Shown: positions 9,624 through 18,501 of the stretch, piece by piece
Position numbering within the stretch: position 1 is the stretch's first letter
How the letters are laid out: each line of letters begins with the position of its first letter
Assembly: GCA_025060195.1 (NCBI GenBank)
Contig: JANXCQ010000004.1
Span: 1 to 64,000 of the forward strand
Origin: Gemmatales bacterium
Lineage (GTDB): Bacteria > Planctomycetota > Planctomycetia > Gemmatales > HRBIN36
Reading direction: 5' to 3'
Length of the DNA stretch: 64,000 bases
Notes under the pieces: model-generated
What the model saw: the letters and a program-made list of their open reading frames with translations, nothing else
What the model was told of the DNA's origin: nothing
Databases searched by the model: none
Position numbers and translations under genes: made by a program

Positions 9624-9654
9624 GTGAACCCCCATGCCTCGGCTTACAAGCGCA

Positions 9655-9666
9655 CCACCCGGGTGG
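9655..9666. repeat. Perfect 12-bp palindrome in intergenic gap
   Basis: CCACCCGGGTGG is self-complementary and sits 31 bases after the formyltransferase stop, about 80 bases before the glycosyltransferase gene. It has no loop and no following T-run, so it is a poor terminator; a protein-binding site is possible but unsupported. Confidence 0.3.
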
Positions 9667-9748
9667 GAAAACGCCCTACGCCCGTTATAACCTACTTGTC
9701 GCGTAGTCTCTATAACAAAGGAAACATAGCGAAGCTCCTAGGCTGACC

Positions 9749-10444
9749 ATGAGCGCGACTGATAACTGGCGCGAGCGTACCTGGATCGTCATTCCTGCCT
9801 ATAACGAAGCCAGCCGTATCGGTGCGGTGCTCTCTGAAGTCTGCGCACTTTATCCGCAGGTAGTAGTGGTGGATGATGGTTCGGGCGATGGCACTGGAGA
9901 GATAGCACGGCAGTATCCCGTGTGGGTTTTGCGGCACGCGATCAATCTCGGCCAAGGCGCGGCGCTGCAGACGGGCATTACTTTTGCCCTGAAGCAAGGG
10001 GCGGAAATTGTGGTCACTTACGATGCCGACGGCCAGCATCAGGTCCACGACATCGCGCCGCTCGTGGCGCCTATTTTGGCCGACCGCGCCGACGTGGTTT
10101 TGGGGTCTCGCTTCCTGGGACAGGCCATCAATCTTCCCCCATTGAGGCGCATAGTTTTGCGCCTGGGCGTATGGTTCACACGCTGGACTACGGGGTTAGC
10201 ACTCAGTGACACCCACAACGGTTTACGCGCCTTCCATCGTCGCGTAGCGCTGGCCCTGCGTATCCGCCAGAACCGTATGGCGCATGCCTCGGAAATTCTG
10301 CACCAGATTCGCGAGCATGGTTGGCGCTATTGCGAGGTTCCCGTCACTATCCGCTACGATGCCGCAACTTTGGCGAAAGGTCAGAGTGCCGCGAGCGCCT
10401 TCCGCATTGTCGGGGAGCTTTTCCTGGGCTGGTTAGTGAAGTAG
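9749..10444 (+). CDS. Family 2 glycosyltransferase (polyprenyl-phosphate sugar type)
   Basis: The 231-residue protein has a GT-A fold: WIVIPAYNEASRIGAVL at 12-28, VVVDDGSGDGTGEIA, NLGQGAALQTGI and the metal-binding YDADGQH near residue 92. LGSRFLG and THNGLRAFHRRVA follow. The small size and order of motifs resemble dolichol/undecaprenyl-phosphate mannosyl or glucosyl transferases, which load a sugar from a nucleotide donor on a lipid carrier at the cytoplasmic membrane face. There is no C-terminal membrane pair, as in the soluble DPM1 type. The exact sugar is unknown. The FHA gene follows 37 bases later on the same strand. Confidence 0.88.
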   Translation: MSATDNWRERTWIVIPAYNEASRIGAVLSEVCALYPQVVVVDDGSGDGTGEIARQYPVWVLRHAINLGQGAALQTGITFALKQGAEIVVTYDADGQHQVHDIAPLVAPILADRADVVLGSRFLGQAINLPPLRRIVLRLGVWFTRWTTGLALSDTHNGLRAFHRRVALALRIRQNRMAHASEILHQIREHGWRYCEVPVTIRYDAATLAKGQSAASAFRIVGELFLGWLVK

Positions 10445-10481
10445 AATAACTGGTGCGAGGATAGCCCAGCCAGGGGGTTGG

Positions 10482-10919
10482 ATGATGTTGGAATTACGAC
10501 TAACGACTCTCAATGGTCGCCAGCCTCAGACCTTTGCGTTACGCCCACCTGAGGTGGTCTTCGGTCGGGGACGGGACTGCGATTTTCGCATTCGCGCACG
10601 CGACGTCAGCCGACGACACTGCCGCATCGTTTTTTATCCTACGTACGTCGCCATCGAAGACCTGAGCAGCACCAATGGCACCTTCGTTAACGGTCAGCGG
10701 ATTTCGGCTAGTCAGGCCCTAAAACGCGGCGACATCATCCGCATTGGCTCAGCTGTCTTTCGGGTGGACTTTATCGGGCCAGGCGAGGCAACTTCTGCAC
10801 CGGCGGGCCCAGTGGCCGTGGATACACCAATGGCCGAAAGCGTCGAGGATGAACCTGCTTCGGTCTTCGTCAAACTCAATAATCTGCCTCCGGACCAAAT
10901 ACCTGATGTGAAACGTTAA
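10482..10919 (+). CDS. FHA domain protein
   Basis: A single forkhead-associated domain fills residues 1-105 of this 145-residue protein. The signature is clear: VVFGRGRDCDFRI (24-36), VSRRHCRI, IEDLSSTNGTFVNGQRI and LKRGDIIRIGSAVFRV. FHA domains bind phosphothreonine peptides and usually act downstream of Ser/Thr kinases. The arginine of GRG and the SRRH and STNGT residues that contact the phosphate are all present, so binding should be intact. The tail is short, acidic and of unknown role. A good AGGGGG ribosome site precedes the ATG. No kinase is encoded nearby. Confidence 0.88.
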   Translation: MMLELRLTTLNGRQPQTFALRPPEVVFGRGRDCDFRIRARDVSRRHCRIVFYPTYVAIEDLSSTNGTFVNGQRISASQALKRGDIIRIGSAVFRVDFIGPGEATSAPAGPVAVDTPMAESVEDEPASVFVKLNNLPPDQIPDVKR

Positions 10920-11200
10920 TCTATAGCCTACGATTGACTTGTTTGCATCCCCAAGCGTGGAAAATGTTGAAGCCAATAGACAAAACGTAACTAACATCAG
11001 TAACTTCTCAAGCGTTTTCGAAGTATGGAATTGGCTCTCTAGTTTACATGGTATTTAAGCGAGATGCTCATTTCCAGGAACCGAGTAACTCACGTTACCT
11101 TCGCGCCGTTGATGTCGACCAGTCATACCAGGCCAACCCGGGGACCGGTCGAGGTCTGAAACCGAAGATTGTGATCTTGCCGTTAGCCTTACCAGGAGCT

Positions 11201-11677
11201 TTATTGTCGTGGCGACTGGCGCAGGCGCAGACCAAGAAGCCGCAGGTAATGTCGTTCGCGACGTCGCATTTGTTGACGTGCGCTTGGGGTTGTGTCATCG
11301 TAGCCACAGAGGTGAAGTAAGCCATGAATGACGTACAGATAAGTTTCCGCGACGGAATCGTGTCGGCGTCGGCGGGCCTGACGCTGGGCTGTCTGCGTGC
11401 TGACGATGATTTCACCCGACAATATCTCGGGCCGATCACTCAGCGGAAAGGTGAGCACATCCGTCGGAGCGTCCAGACCCAGGGAGCGCTGATGAATCTT
11501 ACGTATGGTGTCGTCCTCAACAAAAGCCAAGCTAATTTGTGCCTGGACCTGTTTTTCACCTGTGAGCACGGTGCGCACCAATCGGCGAAGCTGAATGCGA
11601 TCCAGGCGCAGTACATTTTGGAGGTTGGCGATCTCCAAGTCCAGCACTAGCGAAGTAGGTCGGCGTCGTGAAGCCAT
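11201..11677 (-). CDS. ybeY: Endoribonuclease YbeY, with a changed third metal ligand
   Basis: The 158-residue protein has the YbeY landmarks ISLAFVEDDTIRKIHQ, APTDVLTFPLS, GEIIVSTQTA and the metal motif HGLLHLCGYDD (118-128). YbeY is a zinc-dependent endoribonuclease involved in 16S rRNA 3' maturation and ribosome quality control. The usual motif ends in a third His; here it is Asp128, which can also bind zinc, so activity may remain. I chose the ATG at 11677, behind GAGGAG; the GTG three bases earlier is the alternative. It lies alone between the FHA and WD40 genes and is transcribed toward the FHA gene. Confidence 0.9.
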   Translation of the reverse strand: MASRRRPTSLVLDLEIANLQNVLRLDRIQLRRLVRTVLTGEKQVQAQISLAFVEDDTIRKIHQRSLGLDAPTDVLTFPLSDRPEILSGEIIVSTQTAQRQARRRRHDSVAETYLYVIHGLLHLCGYDDTTPSARQQMRRRERHYLRLLGLRLRQSPRQ

Positions 11678-11777
11678 CACTCTCCTCGCGCGGCTCAGCG
11701 AAACTTGACTTATGCTATGTTGAGATGTGTAGGCGTAGCGTAAAGAGGTCTCCGCTCAGCTAGACAAGGGGGGACGA

Positions 11778-13655
11778 GTGTACGCACATCGCTCATGGCG
11801 CTTTGGCGAGCCTGGCATGTCACCTAATGGACGCAACGGTCCGAGTTCCGGGCGTTTGCAAGCTGGGGTAGTGCGCGTTTTCGGCGACAGCCGATTAGCC
11901 ACCGACGGTGATATCCTAGCAGCCTTCTTAGCCGAGGAATCGATTTGGTCGGTGGAAGAACACGGTATTGTGCGGGAATGGTCAGTGACTACGGGTCGGC
12001 AACGTAGGCAACGATGTTTGGGCGAAGTGGAGCCCTTGTGGGTGTTTTGTCCCGATGGACAGCGGCTAGCGGCAGCGGGACGGGAACTAGTAGTCTTTGA
12101 CCTGCACAGTGGTCGGGAGTTAGGTCGGGCCAAGCTGAGCGACTGGGCCACAGCATTATCTTGGTCTGGTGAAGGGCGCTGGTTAGCGACGGGCCACGAG
12201 AACGGGTTAGTTTACGTTTGGCAGAGTGAGCCTCTGCGACTCTGGCAACAAATGCGCTCGGGACGACAACCGATCAGTGCCGTGGCGTTCAGTATCGATG
12301 GCGAACTCCTTGCGGCGGCCGATGAGGCGGGTCGGTTGGCTATTTATCACCGTTCCAACGGCGAGCGCTTGGCCGAGCATCGTTGGCCCACAGGGCGCAT
12401 CGCCACGTTGGTGTGGCATCCGCAGCGCACTTGGATCATCTCCGCTGGCTGGGACAGCTATGCCCACGTGTGGCAACCCACCGAATCAGAGCCCGTTGCT
12501 TTGTTTAATGCCCACGACGAGTGCGTAACCGCTTTGGCCATATCCCTCGATGGAAGCATATTGGCCACGGGGGATAGTGCGGGAATTTTACGCTTATGGG
12601 CGTTCGATAGTCGCCGCTTACTGCATGAACTATCGGCCAGCGTGGGGCCGGTGACGATTATCGCATTTGACCGCACCGGACGAAAAGTCCTCAGCAGCGG
12701 AGAAGACCGCCGACTGGTATTGTGGGATGTAGCCCAAGGAAAACCAATTCTGGGATGCGGTCTGAGCGCTGCGAGTCGCCTTCGCTTAGCCTATTCCGAG
12801 GCGTCAGGCCAAATCGCATTAGCTGCGGGTCGAACCGTGCAACTCTTCGACGTTCAGGGACATCAGCCGCCGCGCTCGCTGGAACACCCGCACGGAGCGA
12901 TGTGCGTGGCCTGGATTGATGCGGCGGGCCTGTTGCTCACGGGCGACGGCATGGGGACAATCCATCATTGGGCCATGCCAGACGGTCAATGGCAGGGATG
13001 CTGGCAGGAGCACCGCACCGCCATCGCCGACCTGGATTGGCACGAGGCGATGCAACACTTGGCCTCCGCAGGGGGAGAGGATGGCTACGTTTACTTATGG
13101 CGACTGGGAAATGACACGCCCACTTTACTTGTTCCCGATGCTGCTCTAGGCGCTACCGCGGAAACTGTCCGTCTCCTGCCCAGGTTCCACGGTTTGTTGG
13201 TAGGCGGCGTCGATTGGCTGGCAGAACGACACGGCGCGGGCGCTTTAGTATGGTGGGATATTCATGACTGGAAGCCGCGGCTTTTGCTGCGGCAAGGTGT
13301 GTTACGCCTGACGGTGCGCCGCGACGGCCAGCGTGCCTTAGTATCCAATTTACAAGGCACGGCTTGGCTTCTGGAATTGCCTTCGGGCCGGATCCTGAGC
13401 GAGATCATCGGCCACAGCGAGCCAGTCCTCGCCTTAGCTTTCCACCCGCGCACGGGTGAAATCCTCACCGCGAGCGAGGACCATTTACTCTGTTCCTGGA
13501 CCAGCGATGGTCGCCCGCTTGCCAGCACCGATTTAGAAGTTTCGGTGCACGACGTCGCATTCGCGGAAAACGGCGAATATATCTTCACAGCCAACGGCAA
13601 TTCAACCGTTTTCCAGGTGGCATCGTCAATCTTAGGATTTGGTCGAAACGGTTGA
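11778..13655 (+). CDS. WD40 repeat protein
   Basis: The protein of 625 residues is made almost entirely of WD-type repeats. Recognisable repeat ends include LSWSGEGRWLATGHENGLVYVW, LAISLDGSILATGDSAGILRLW (given here only as landmarks of about 40-residue period), VLSSGEDRRLVLW, LASAGGEDGYVYLW and ILTASEDHLLCSW. At least ten blades can be counted, so one or two propellers are likely. There is no signal peptide, kinase domain or membrane segment, so it is probably a cytoplasmic protein-interaction platform. The GTG start at 11778 follows an AAGGGGGG ribosome site closely. WD40 expansion is common in planctomycetes. The partner is unknown. Confidence 0.88.
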   Translation: MYAHRSWRFGEPGMSPNGRNGPSSGRLQAGVVRVFGDSRLATDGDILAAFLAEESIWSVEEHGIVREWSVTTGRQRRQRCLGEVEPLWVFCPDGQRLAAAGRELVVFDLHSGRELGRAKLSDWATALSWSGEGRWLATGHENGLVYVWQSEPLRLWQQMRSGRQPISAVAFSIDGELLAAADEAGRLAIYHRSNGERLAEHRWPTGRIATLVWHPQRTWIISAGWDSYAHVWQPTESEPVALFNAHDECVTALAISLDGSILATGDSAGILRLWAFDSRRLLHELSASVGPVTIIAFDRTGRKVLSSGEDRRLVLWDVAQGKPILGCGLSAASRLRLAYSEASGQIALAAGRTVQLFDVQGHQPPRSLEHPHGAMCVAWIDAAGLLLTGDGMGTIHHWAMPDGQWQGCWQEHRTAIADLDWHEAMQHLASAGGEDGYVYLWRLGNDTPTLLVPDAALGATAETVRLLPRFHGLLVGGVDWLAERHGAGALVWWDIHDWKPRLLLRQGVLRLTVRRDGQRALVSNLQGTAWLLELPSGRILSEIIGHSEPVLALAFHPRTGEILTASEDHLLCSWTSDGRPLASTDLEVSVHDVAFAENGEYIFTANGNSTVFQVASSILGFGRNG

Positions 13656-13806
13656 CGCGCCGCACACGTTACGACCGCATAGACGAGCCTAAGGTACTTG
13701 GCAGCTTCAACATTTCACTCGATAGCTTGACCAGCTGCGGATGGTCGGGTCATCCGCGCCGGACCAGCGACCGGCAGCACGAGCACGCAGAGCTAAATCG
13801 GGAGGA

Positions 13807-14109
13807 TCAGTACCCACCGCGTCGGCCGTAACCGCGGCGTTCCCGGTGCCCGCTGCTACGACGTTCTTCGCGGGGGCGTGCTTCGTTCACCGTAAGTTGC
13901 CGACCCTGAAATACTGCCCCGTTCATTTGGGCAATGGCTTCGTCAGCGCCATCCGCCATTTCGACAAAGCCGAAGCCCCGAGAGCGCCCGGTGTTCCGAT
14001 CTACAATGATCTGAGCCCGGGTAACCGTGCCAAAACGCGCGAAAGCCTCACGCAGCTCATCCACAGTCGTGTTGAAGGGCAAATTGCCCACATACAAATT
14101 CTTCCCCAT
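13807..14109 (-). CDS. RRM RNA-binding protein with Arg/Gly-rich tail
   Basis: A canonical RNA-recognition motif covers residues 1-80 of this 100-residue protein: RNP2 is LYVGNL (5-10) and RNP1 is RGFGFVEM (44-51). The aromatic residues that stack on RNA bases are conserved. The tail after 80 is rich in Arg and Gly (RRGYGRRGGY). Small bacterial RRM proteins of this kind resemble cyanobacterial Rbp cold-induced proteins and plant glycine-rich proteins and probably bind mRNA. Two perfect hairpins lie just upstream of the start (see separate entries), which fits post-transcriptional control. It converges with the WD40 gene. Confidence 0.92.
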   Translation of the reverse strand: MGKNLYVGNLPFNTTVDELREAFARFGTVTRAQIIVDRNTGRSRGFGFVEMADGADEAIAQMNGAVFQGRQLTVNEARPREERRSSGHRERRGYGRRGGY

Positions 14110-14144
14110 CGGATCCTCTGTGCCAGTTCGGCCACCTCATCGCC

Positions 14145-14164
14145 AGATCGGACAATTCCGATCT
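14145..14164 (-). promoter_or_regulatory. Perfect hairpin upstream of the RRM gene
   Basis: An 8-bp perfect inverted repeat (AGATCGGA / TCCGATCT) with a CAAT loop lies 35-55 bases before the RRM start, probably within its untranslated leader. It has no T-run on the coding strand, so it is not an obvious terminator. A leader structure or operator are both possible. Confidence 0.45.
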
Positions 14165-14184
14165 ATGCCACCTACCCTCTTTAC

Positions 14185-14200
14185 AACCGGTACTCCGGTT
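14185..14200 (-). promoter_or_regulatory. Second hairpin upstream of the RRM gene
   Basis: AACCGG and CCGGTT flank a four-base TACT loop, 75-91 bases before the RRM start. It is the second perfect inverted repeat within 60 bases, which is unlikely in a random gap and suggests a structured 5' leader. Confidence 0.4.
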
Positions 14201-14517
14201 GCGGAAGAAGAGACAGATCCTCAGGGGCCACGGCTTAGCATGGTGTCCTGAACCGACAACGATTCCCCGACCGAATCGCTCGATTCATTGACCTGCGACA
14301 ACCGCTTTTCCCTGACCCGGCAACCACTTACCGACCCGCCTGTTACCTCGCAGGAAGTAAAGCACACCGCGGCGTTGCAGACTGGTCAGAATCACGGCAC
14401 CGGCTTCCATCATCTTCTTCCGGGCGGTTCCCAAACCGCCTCTTTTCCGCAATTATAGCTAACCGTGCCGCTAAGGCAAATAGCGCCCGGAAAATAATTC
14501 CCGTGCTTCATTAGCCA
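14201..14517. other. Intergenic gap
   Basis: This stretch lies between the RRM leader and the end of the DMT-like gene. Apart from a likely RRM promoter I see no coding sequence or RNA gene in it. Confidence 0.5.
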
Positions 14518-15120
14518 TCACGGGTTCCTGTTACCTTCGACTGCAACCGATGACGCTGCGATCTGCCGTGCTGCCCGGTCCGCTGCCGCTGATTGAACCT
14601 GCCGACTGCGGGCATCCAAATCAGCCTTGGCATAGAGCACTAACCCCGCGCCTAAAGCGGCCAATACGATGCCAGTGTAAAACAACCCACTGGGACGTAG
14701 TCCCCCGGCCGGCGGATGCCAAGTCAGGCTGACCAGCGTGTTGACGATAGGCGCCCCCGCGAACACTAAGGGCGCGATAAACAGCGGACTACCCCCGCTC
14801 TTGATGGACATGATGATGCACAGTGCCCCAGCCGCACCAGCAGTCCCCGCCAGTGTCGCAAATCCCAAACCCCGCCAGTTGAGCGTGCCCGCTTTGCTGA
14901 ACTGCAACTTCTCGCCACCAGCCAAGTCGAAATACAGCAACGCCAGCGGCACGATCACCGCCGTGAGAAAATACGCCAATCCCACGCAAAGGAACGCGCG
15001 CACCGCTCCCGCAGACGGTTTCCCTTCGCCCAACTCCTTCTGACCCTCATGTAAGGTCGGCACATAAGTGCCCCACGACAAAATCGCTCCCAGGACAAAC
15101 GCTAACCACAGCATCTTCAT
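14518..15120 (-). CDS. DMT/EamA-like membrane protein, about half-size
   Basis: The 200-residue protein has about five hydrophobic helices (roughly 3-20, 41-63, 80-102, 107-127, 140-160). A short loop, HEGQKELGEGKPSAGAVR, and a charged C-terminal tail follow. The pattern, small size and the SGGSPLFIAPLVFAGAPIVN segment resemble drug/metabolite-type transporters, where the glycine-rich helix near the end lines the pore. Full DMT proteins have ten helices, so a dimer or a different family is possible. I chose ATG 15120 with GAGGGGAG upstream; a GTG lies at 15132. Substrate unknown. Confidence 0.7.
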   Translation of the reverse strand: MKMLWLAFVLGAILSWGTYVPTLHEGQKELGEGKPSAGAVRAFLCVGLAYFLTAVIVPLALLYFDLAGGEKLQFSKAGTLNWRGLGFATLAGTAGAAGALCIIMSIKSGGSPLFIAPLVFAGAPIVNTLVSLTWHPPAGGLRPSGLFYTGIVLAALGAGLVLYAKADLDARSRQVQSAAADRAARQIAASSVAVEGNRNP

Positions 15121-16170
15121 AGCTCCCCTCACTTATAAGTTTTAGCCTCTTGTTACGGCGGCCCTCCTGCCAAGTGGCTTTCTTGACTCCGATTACCCAG
15201 CATTCTACGCGACGTTCTAGATCATTCAGGCCTGATTATGCCCAAGGCAGTTGCCCGAAAGCAGCCCAGGGTATCTGATCACGTTACAGATACGCAAAGA
15301 TCTTTTTCTGGTCGCGAACCTAGGTGTACAACATGACCAAGTCAATGGCTCGCTAAGCGGGAGACACAGCGGCTTAGGTCTACGTAATGGTCAGGGAATG
15401 TACTTCCGTTCCGATTATGCACCGCTGAGCTTCCCGCCGAGAGTTGCTGCCGTCTTCACACTTTAAGGTCACCTGTGCAAGCGGCGGCCGTCTTCAGAAT
15501 CTGGGCTTACCTTCGTGAGCACCGGTCATCTTCACAATCTGGCGTAGTTGCGTGAGCGGCAGCCTTTATTTAGAACCTGCGTCCCATTGCGTGAAGACTA
15601 GGGCAGACAGAGAGTTACCCCCATACCTGAACGCCGCCATTATTCAGAACCCGCGCTCCATGACATAAACTGCGGCTTTGATCAACCACCCACATGGCAT
15701 TCTTCGTGAGACGACAAGCAGAAATGTCGGCGGCTGTAGCTGGCACCAATCTATTAACTCTACCAACTCAGTCAGCAACCGTGGGTGAGAACGATCAGAA
15801 ATCTGGCTAGCCCTTGCAGCGCCAATCGCCCAGGCAATGATAGTCGTGTTGCGTATTGAAGTAGAATTGGCAACGGTTTCGGTGCCGCCGAAGGTTCACA
15901 GGGACAGGGTTACCCGAGGGCAGCAGGACGTCCGCTTCCCGCTGCCGGCATCGGAGCATGGTAACGCTGGCGCAGTGCTTCAGCGCTATGGGGCAATCTG
16001 GAACCGTCGGCTGATGTCCCCGAAGAAGCTACAGCATATAACCGTCATCTGCCCCCAATTCACAGGAGCTCGCTCGTGTGTGCCGACCCGTTGTCCCTCG
16101 CAGCGGCGGAGAAACTTGTGTTGGCTGGCATCAATTAGAGCCGGCTCGTGCATGTGTCCGCGGTGAGCGT
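15121..16170. other. Gene-poor gap of about 1 kb
   Basis: No open frame here looks like a protein: the longest (15837-16166) has no domain-like pattern or ribosome site. The only structure I can see is the 38-bp periodic repeat described separately. Confidence 0.6.
15449..15600. repeat. Degenerate tandem repeat, 38-bp period
   Basis: Four consecutive units start at 15449, 15487, 15525 and 15563. Each has a TCTTCA-like block (TTATTTA in the fourth), then an A/C-rich GAATCTG/GAACCTG block, and units 2-4 a GCGTGA-like block. The alignment blocks step by exactly 38 bases. A fifth diverged copy may occur near 15637 (ATTCAGAACCCGCG). Units are clearly mutated and spacers are absent, so this is not a CRISPR array. 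Confidence 0.5.
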
Positions 16171-17181
16171 TTAGATGGCACGCTGCTTGAGCAACGGTCG
16201 GCCGAGGATGGGATCGCGCGCGGTGAACGGGCCAGGGGAGTTATCGCGACTCAGGCAACGGTAGTACATTTCCATTTTCGCATCCAGGTCGTCGGCGTGA
16301 TGCAGGATCAACGCCTCTGGAATCATCGGCAACCGTTGCGAACCCCATTCGGGAAGCGTCAGATAGGAAAGGATGAGGTGATCGAGCAAGAGCAGATGCT
16401 CCGCGTTGAGCTCAGGCATTTGACTGGCCGCTTCATGGATCAAATCGCGGGCTAGTTGCAGATGTCCTAGGAGCCGTCCTGGTACCGTCGGCTGTGGTTG
16501 CGCCAATTCCTCGCCGAGTTCAACGACACGGCCAATTTCGTGCAACACCGCGGCGGTCAGCACCAGGTCGCGGTTCAGCGGCGGCTGTAGTTCGGAATAA
16601 TATTGCCGGTAATAGTCGGCCAACCAGGCTACAAGCCGACATACCGACAACGTATGTTCGAGCCAGCCTCCGACGAAGGGATAATATTGCCTTTCCGAGG
16701 CGGGCAGCCGCTTGATTTTCGATTCGTATTTGTTAAGGAGAAACAAAACCAACTTGCGCCAAGGTTCCGCTAATTGTTGTTGCACAAATTGCATCAGGTC
16801 ATGCCAAAGATTTTCGCTCGAGAATCGCGAGGACTCTACTAACTGGCGTAGATCGAAACCGTCGGCAGAGTCGGCGTCGGTAACTGGGCGGATATTGTGC
16901 AATTCGATCTGAGGGCCGTAGCGTTCGTGTTCGGAGTAAATTACCCGCAGTTTGTAACATTCGCCCTCTTTCCACGTGCGTTCGCAGGCTTCGAACCAGG
17001 GGCCGTCCGACCAGACAATGCATGTGACGCTGCGGAGTTTGTCACGAAAACGGCAGGCATAATAAAGTTTGCCCTCGCGCGTCGCCTGGCGTGTCTTTTC
17101 GGCCAACAGAGCAAAACAGTCGGCCAACTGACCGACGGGCAGGGCGTGGAGCGGAACGATGGGGGGCCGACTCGTGGGCAT
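16171..17181 (-). CDS. OB-fold plus HD-domain protein, YhaM-like 3'-5' exoribonuclease
   Basis: The 336-residue protein has an N-terminal OB-like half (about 15-105, with YYACRFRDKLRSVTCIVW) and a C-terminal HD half. The HD half has GGWLEHTLSVCRL near 175 and LTAAVLHEIGR near 215, then HLQLARDLIHEA and LLLLDHLILS. This order is that of YhaM/CBF1 exoribonucleases, which trim RNA from the 3' end. The metal motif reads HE rather than HD, a change also found in active members. The start has AGGA upstream. It begins 29 bases after the nadA stop on the same strand, so the two are probably co-transcribed, without an obvious functional link. Confidence 0.85.
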   Translation of the reverse strand: MPTSRPPIVPLHALPVGQLADCFALLAEKTRQATREGKLYYACRFRDKLRSVTCIVWSDGPWFEACERTWKEGECYKLRVIYSEHERYGPQIELHNIRPVTDADSADGFDLRQLVESSRFSSENLWHDLMQFVQQQLAEPWRKLVLFLLNKYESKIKRLPASERQYYPFVGGWLEHTLSVCRLVAWLADYYRQYYSELQPPLNRDLVLTAAVLHEIGRVVELGEELAQPQPTVPGRLLGHLQLARDLIHEAASQMPELNAEHLLLLDHLILSYLTLPEWGSQRLPMIPEALILHHADDLDAKMEMYYRCLSRDNSPGPFTARDPILGRPLLKQRAI

Positions 17182-17210
17182 CGAGCATCCTTTTTCACAG
17201 GAGTTCCGGC

Positions 17211-18338
17211 CTAGCGAACTTCCAGCATCCGCTCTAAGGCTATGCGAGCCCAGGTCCGCGTCGGCTCAGGAACACGAATTTCATTGACGATCCGGCCCGC
17301 GGCCAGATTTTCCAAGGCCCAGCATAGATGTGGCAAATCGATCCGATACATTGTCGCACACATGCACACCATGTTCGAGAGGAAGTGGATTTCCTTATCA
17401 GGATGCTCATTCTTCAGGCGGTTCACTAGATGTAATTCAGTGCCGATGGCCCAACGGGAGCCTGGCGGCGCTTCGCGAATCGTCTTGATGATAAATTCCG
17501 TGGAACCCACGAGGTCGGCCTGGTCCACGACTTCCATCATGCATTCGGGATGAACCAAGATTTTGATGTCGCGATACCGTTGCCGGAACCAGGCCACGTG
17601 TTGCGGTTTGAACATCTGGTGCACACTGCAATGGCCTTTCCACAGGATGAGTCGGCTGCGGCGAATTTGTTCGGGAGTGTTACCTCCGAGGGGAAGCTCG
17701 GGGTCCCACACGCACATTTGGTCTAGAGACATTCCCATGCGTCGGGCCGTGTTACGCCCGAGGTGTTGGTCGGGGAAGAATAGGACTCTACTTCGTCGGG
17801 CAAAAGCCCACTCCAATGCGGCTCGCGCATTACTCGACGTACACACCAATCCCCCTCGTTCGCCGCAGAACGCCTTGAGATCGGCCGCGGAGTTGATGTA
17901 GGTCACCGGCATCACGTCGGTGGTGTCTACGATATCGCCCAGTTGCTCCCAAGCGGACTCGACGGAATCGAGGTCGGCCATGTCGGCCATGCTGCAACCC
18001 GCAGCCAAATCAGGTAGGATGACCACGACCTCAGGTGGAGTGAGGATGTCAGCCGTCTCTGCCATGAAATGCACGCCGCAGAACACGATAAACCGGCACT
18101 GGCTGCGTTTGGCAGCCTCGCTCGAGAGCTTGTAACTATCGCCCCGTAAATCGGCAAACTGGATCACTTCGTCCTGCTGATAATGATGGCCAAGAATCAG
18201 CAATCGCTCCCCGAGCCGACGTTTAGCTGCCCAGCAACGCTGCACTAACTCCTGTTGCGGCAACGAACGGTAGAACGCTACGTCGCTCGCCGCTCGTTTC
18301 TGCTCGACTGGTTCCGTATCTAATAAAGCAACACGCAT
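17211..18338 (-). CDS. nadA: Quinolinate synthase A
   Basis: NadA condenses iminoaspartate with dihydroxyacetone phosphate to give quinolinate, the precursor of NAD. The 375-residue protein has LILGHHYQQDEVIQFAD (47-63), GDSYKLS, FCGVHFMAETADIL, the three cluster cysteines of a 4Fe-4S site (C115 in AAGCSMADMAD, C266 in HPECMMEVVD, and C325 or C327 in NMVCMCATM) and IGTELHLVNRL. I chose ATG 18338 because GGAGG lies at good distance; the frame stays open to 18596 but that extension would run past the start of the divergent gene. No nadB or nadC is in the window. Confidence 0.95.
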   Translation of the reverse strand: MRVALLDTEPVEQKRAASDVAFYRSLPQQELVQRCWAAKRRLGERLLILGHHYQQDEVIQFADLRGDSYKLSSEAAKRSQCRFIVFCGVHFMAETADILTPPEVVVILPDLAAGCSMADMADLDSVESAWEQLGDIVDTTDVMPVTYINSAADLKAFCGERGGLVCTSSNARAALEWAFARRSRVLFFPDQHLGRNTARRMGMSLDQMCVWDPELPLGGNTPEQIRRSRLILWKGHCSVHQMFKPQHVAWFRQRYRDIKILVHPECMMEVVDQADLVGSTEFIIKTIREAPPGSRWAIGTELHLVNRLKNEHPDKEIHFLSNMVCMCATMYRIDLPHLCWALENLAAGRIVNEIRVPEPTRTWARIALERMLEVR

Positions 18339-18501
18339 GGGATGCTTACCTCCAAGGGCGAAGATGAAAAGGGGTGGGGAGTTTATCATCATTTTATCTC
18401 TGCTGAACATGAGAGAAGATAGCGACGAACCATAGGCATCGCGCCTGTGAACTGGTAGGATGTCGCGGGCACAGCTTGTGTGCTTTAATGGGAGGTAAAT
18501 C

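Noticed and set aside
11048-11320. Plus-strand reading frame of 90 codons overlapping the end of ybeY
   Set aside because: It has no domain-like pattern or good ribosome site and its second half lies antisense to ybeY, which is well supported.
15449-15600. Possible CRISPR array
   Set aside because: The units are contiguous and diverged, with no unique spacers and no cas genes anywhere in the window.
15837-16166. Plus-strand frame of 109 codons in the gene-poor gap
   Set aside because: No ribosome site, signal or domain; Arg/Cys-rich composition typical of non-coding frames.
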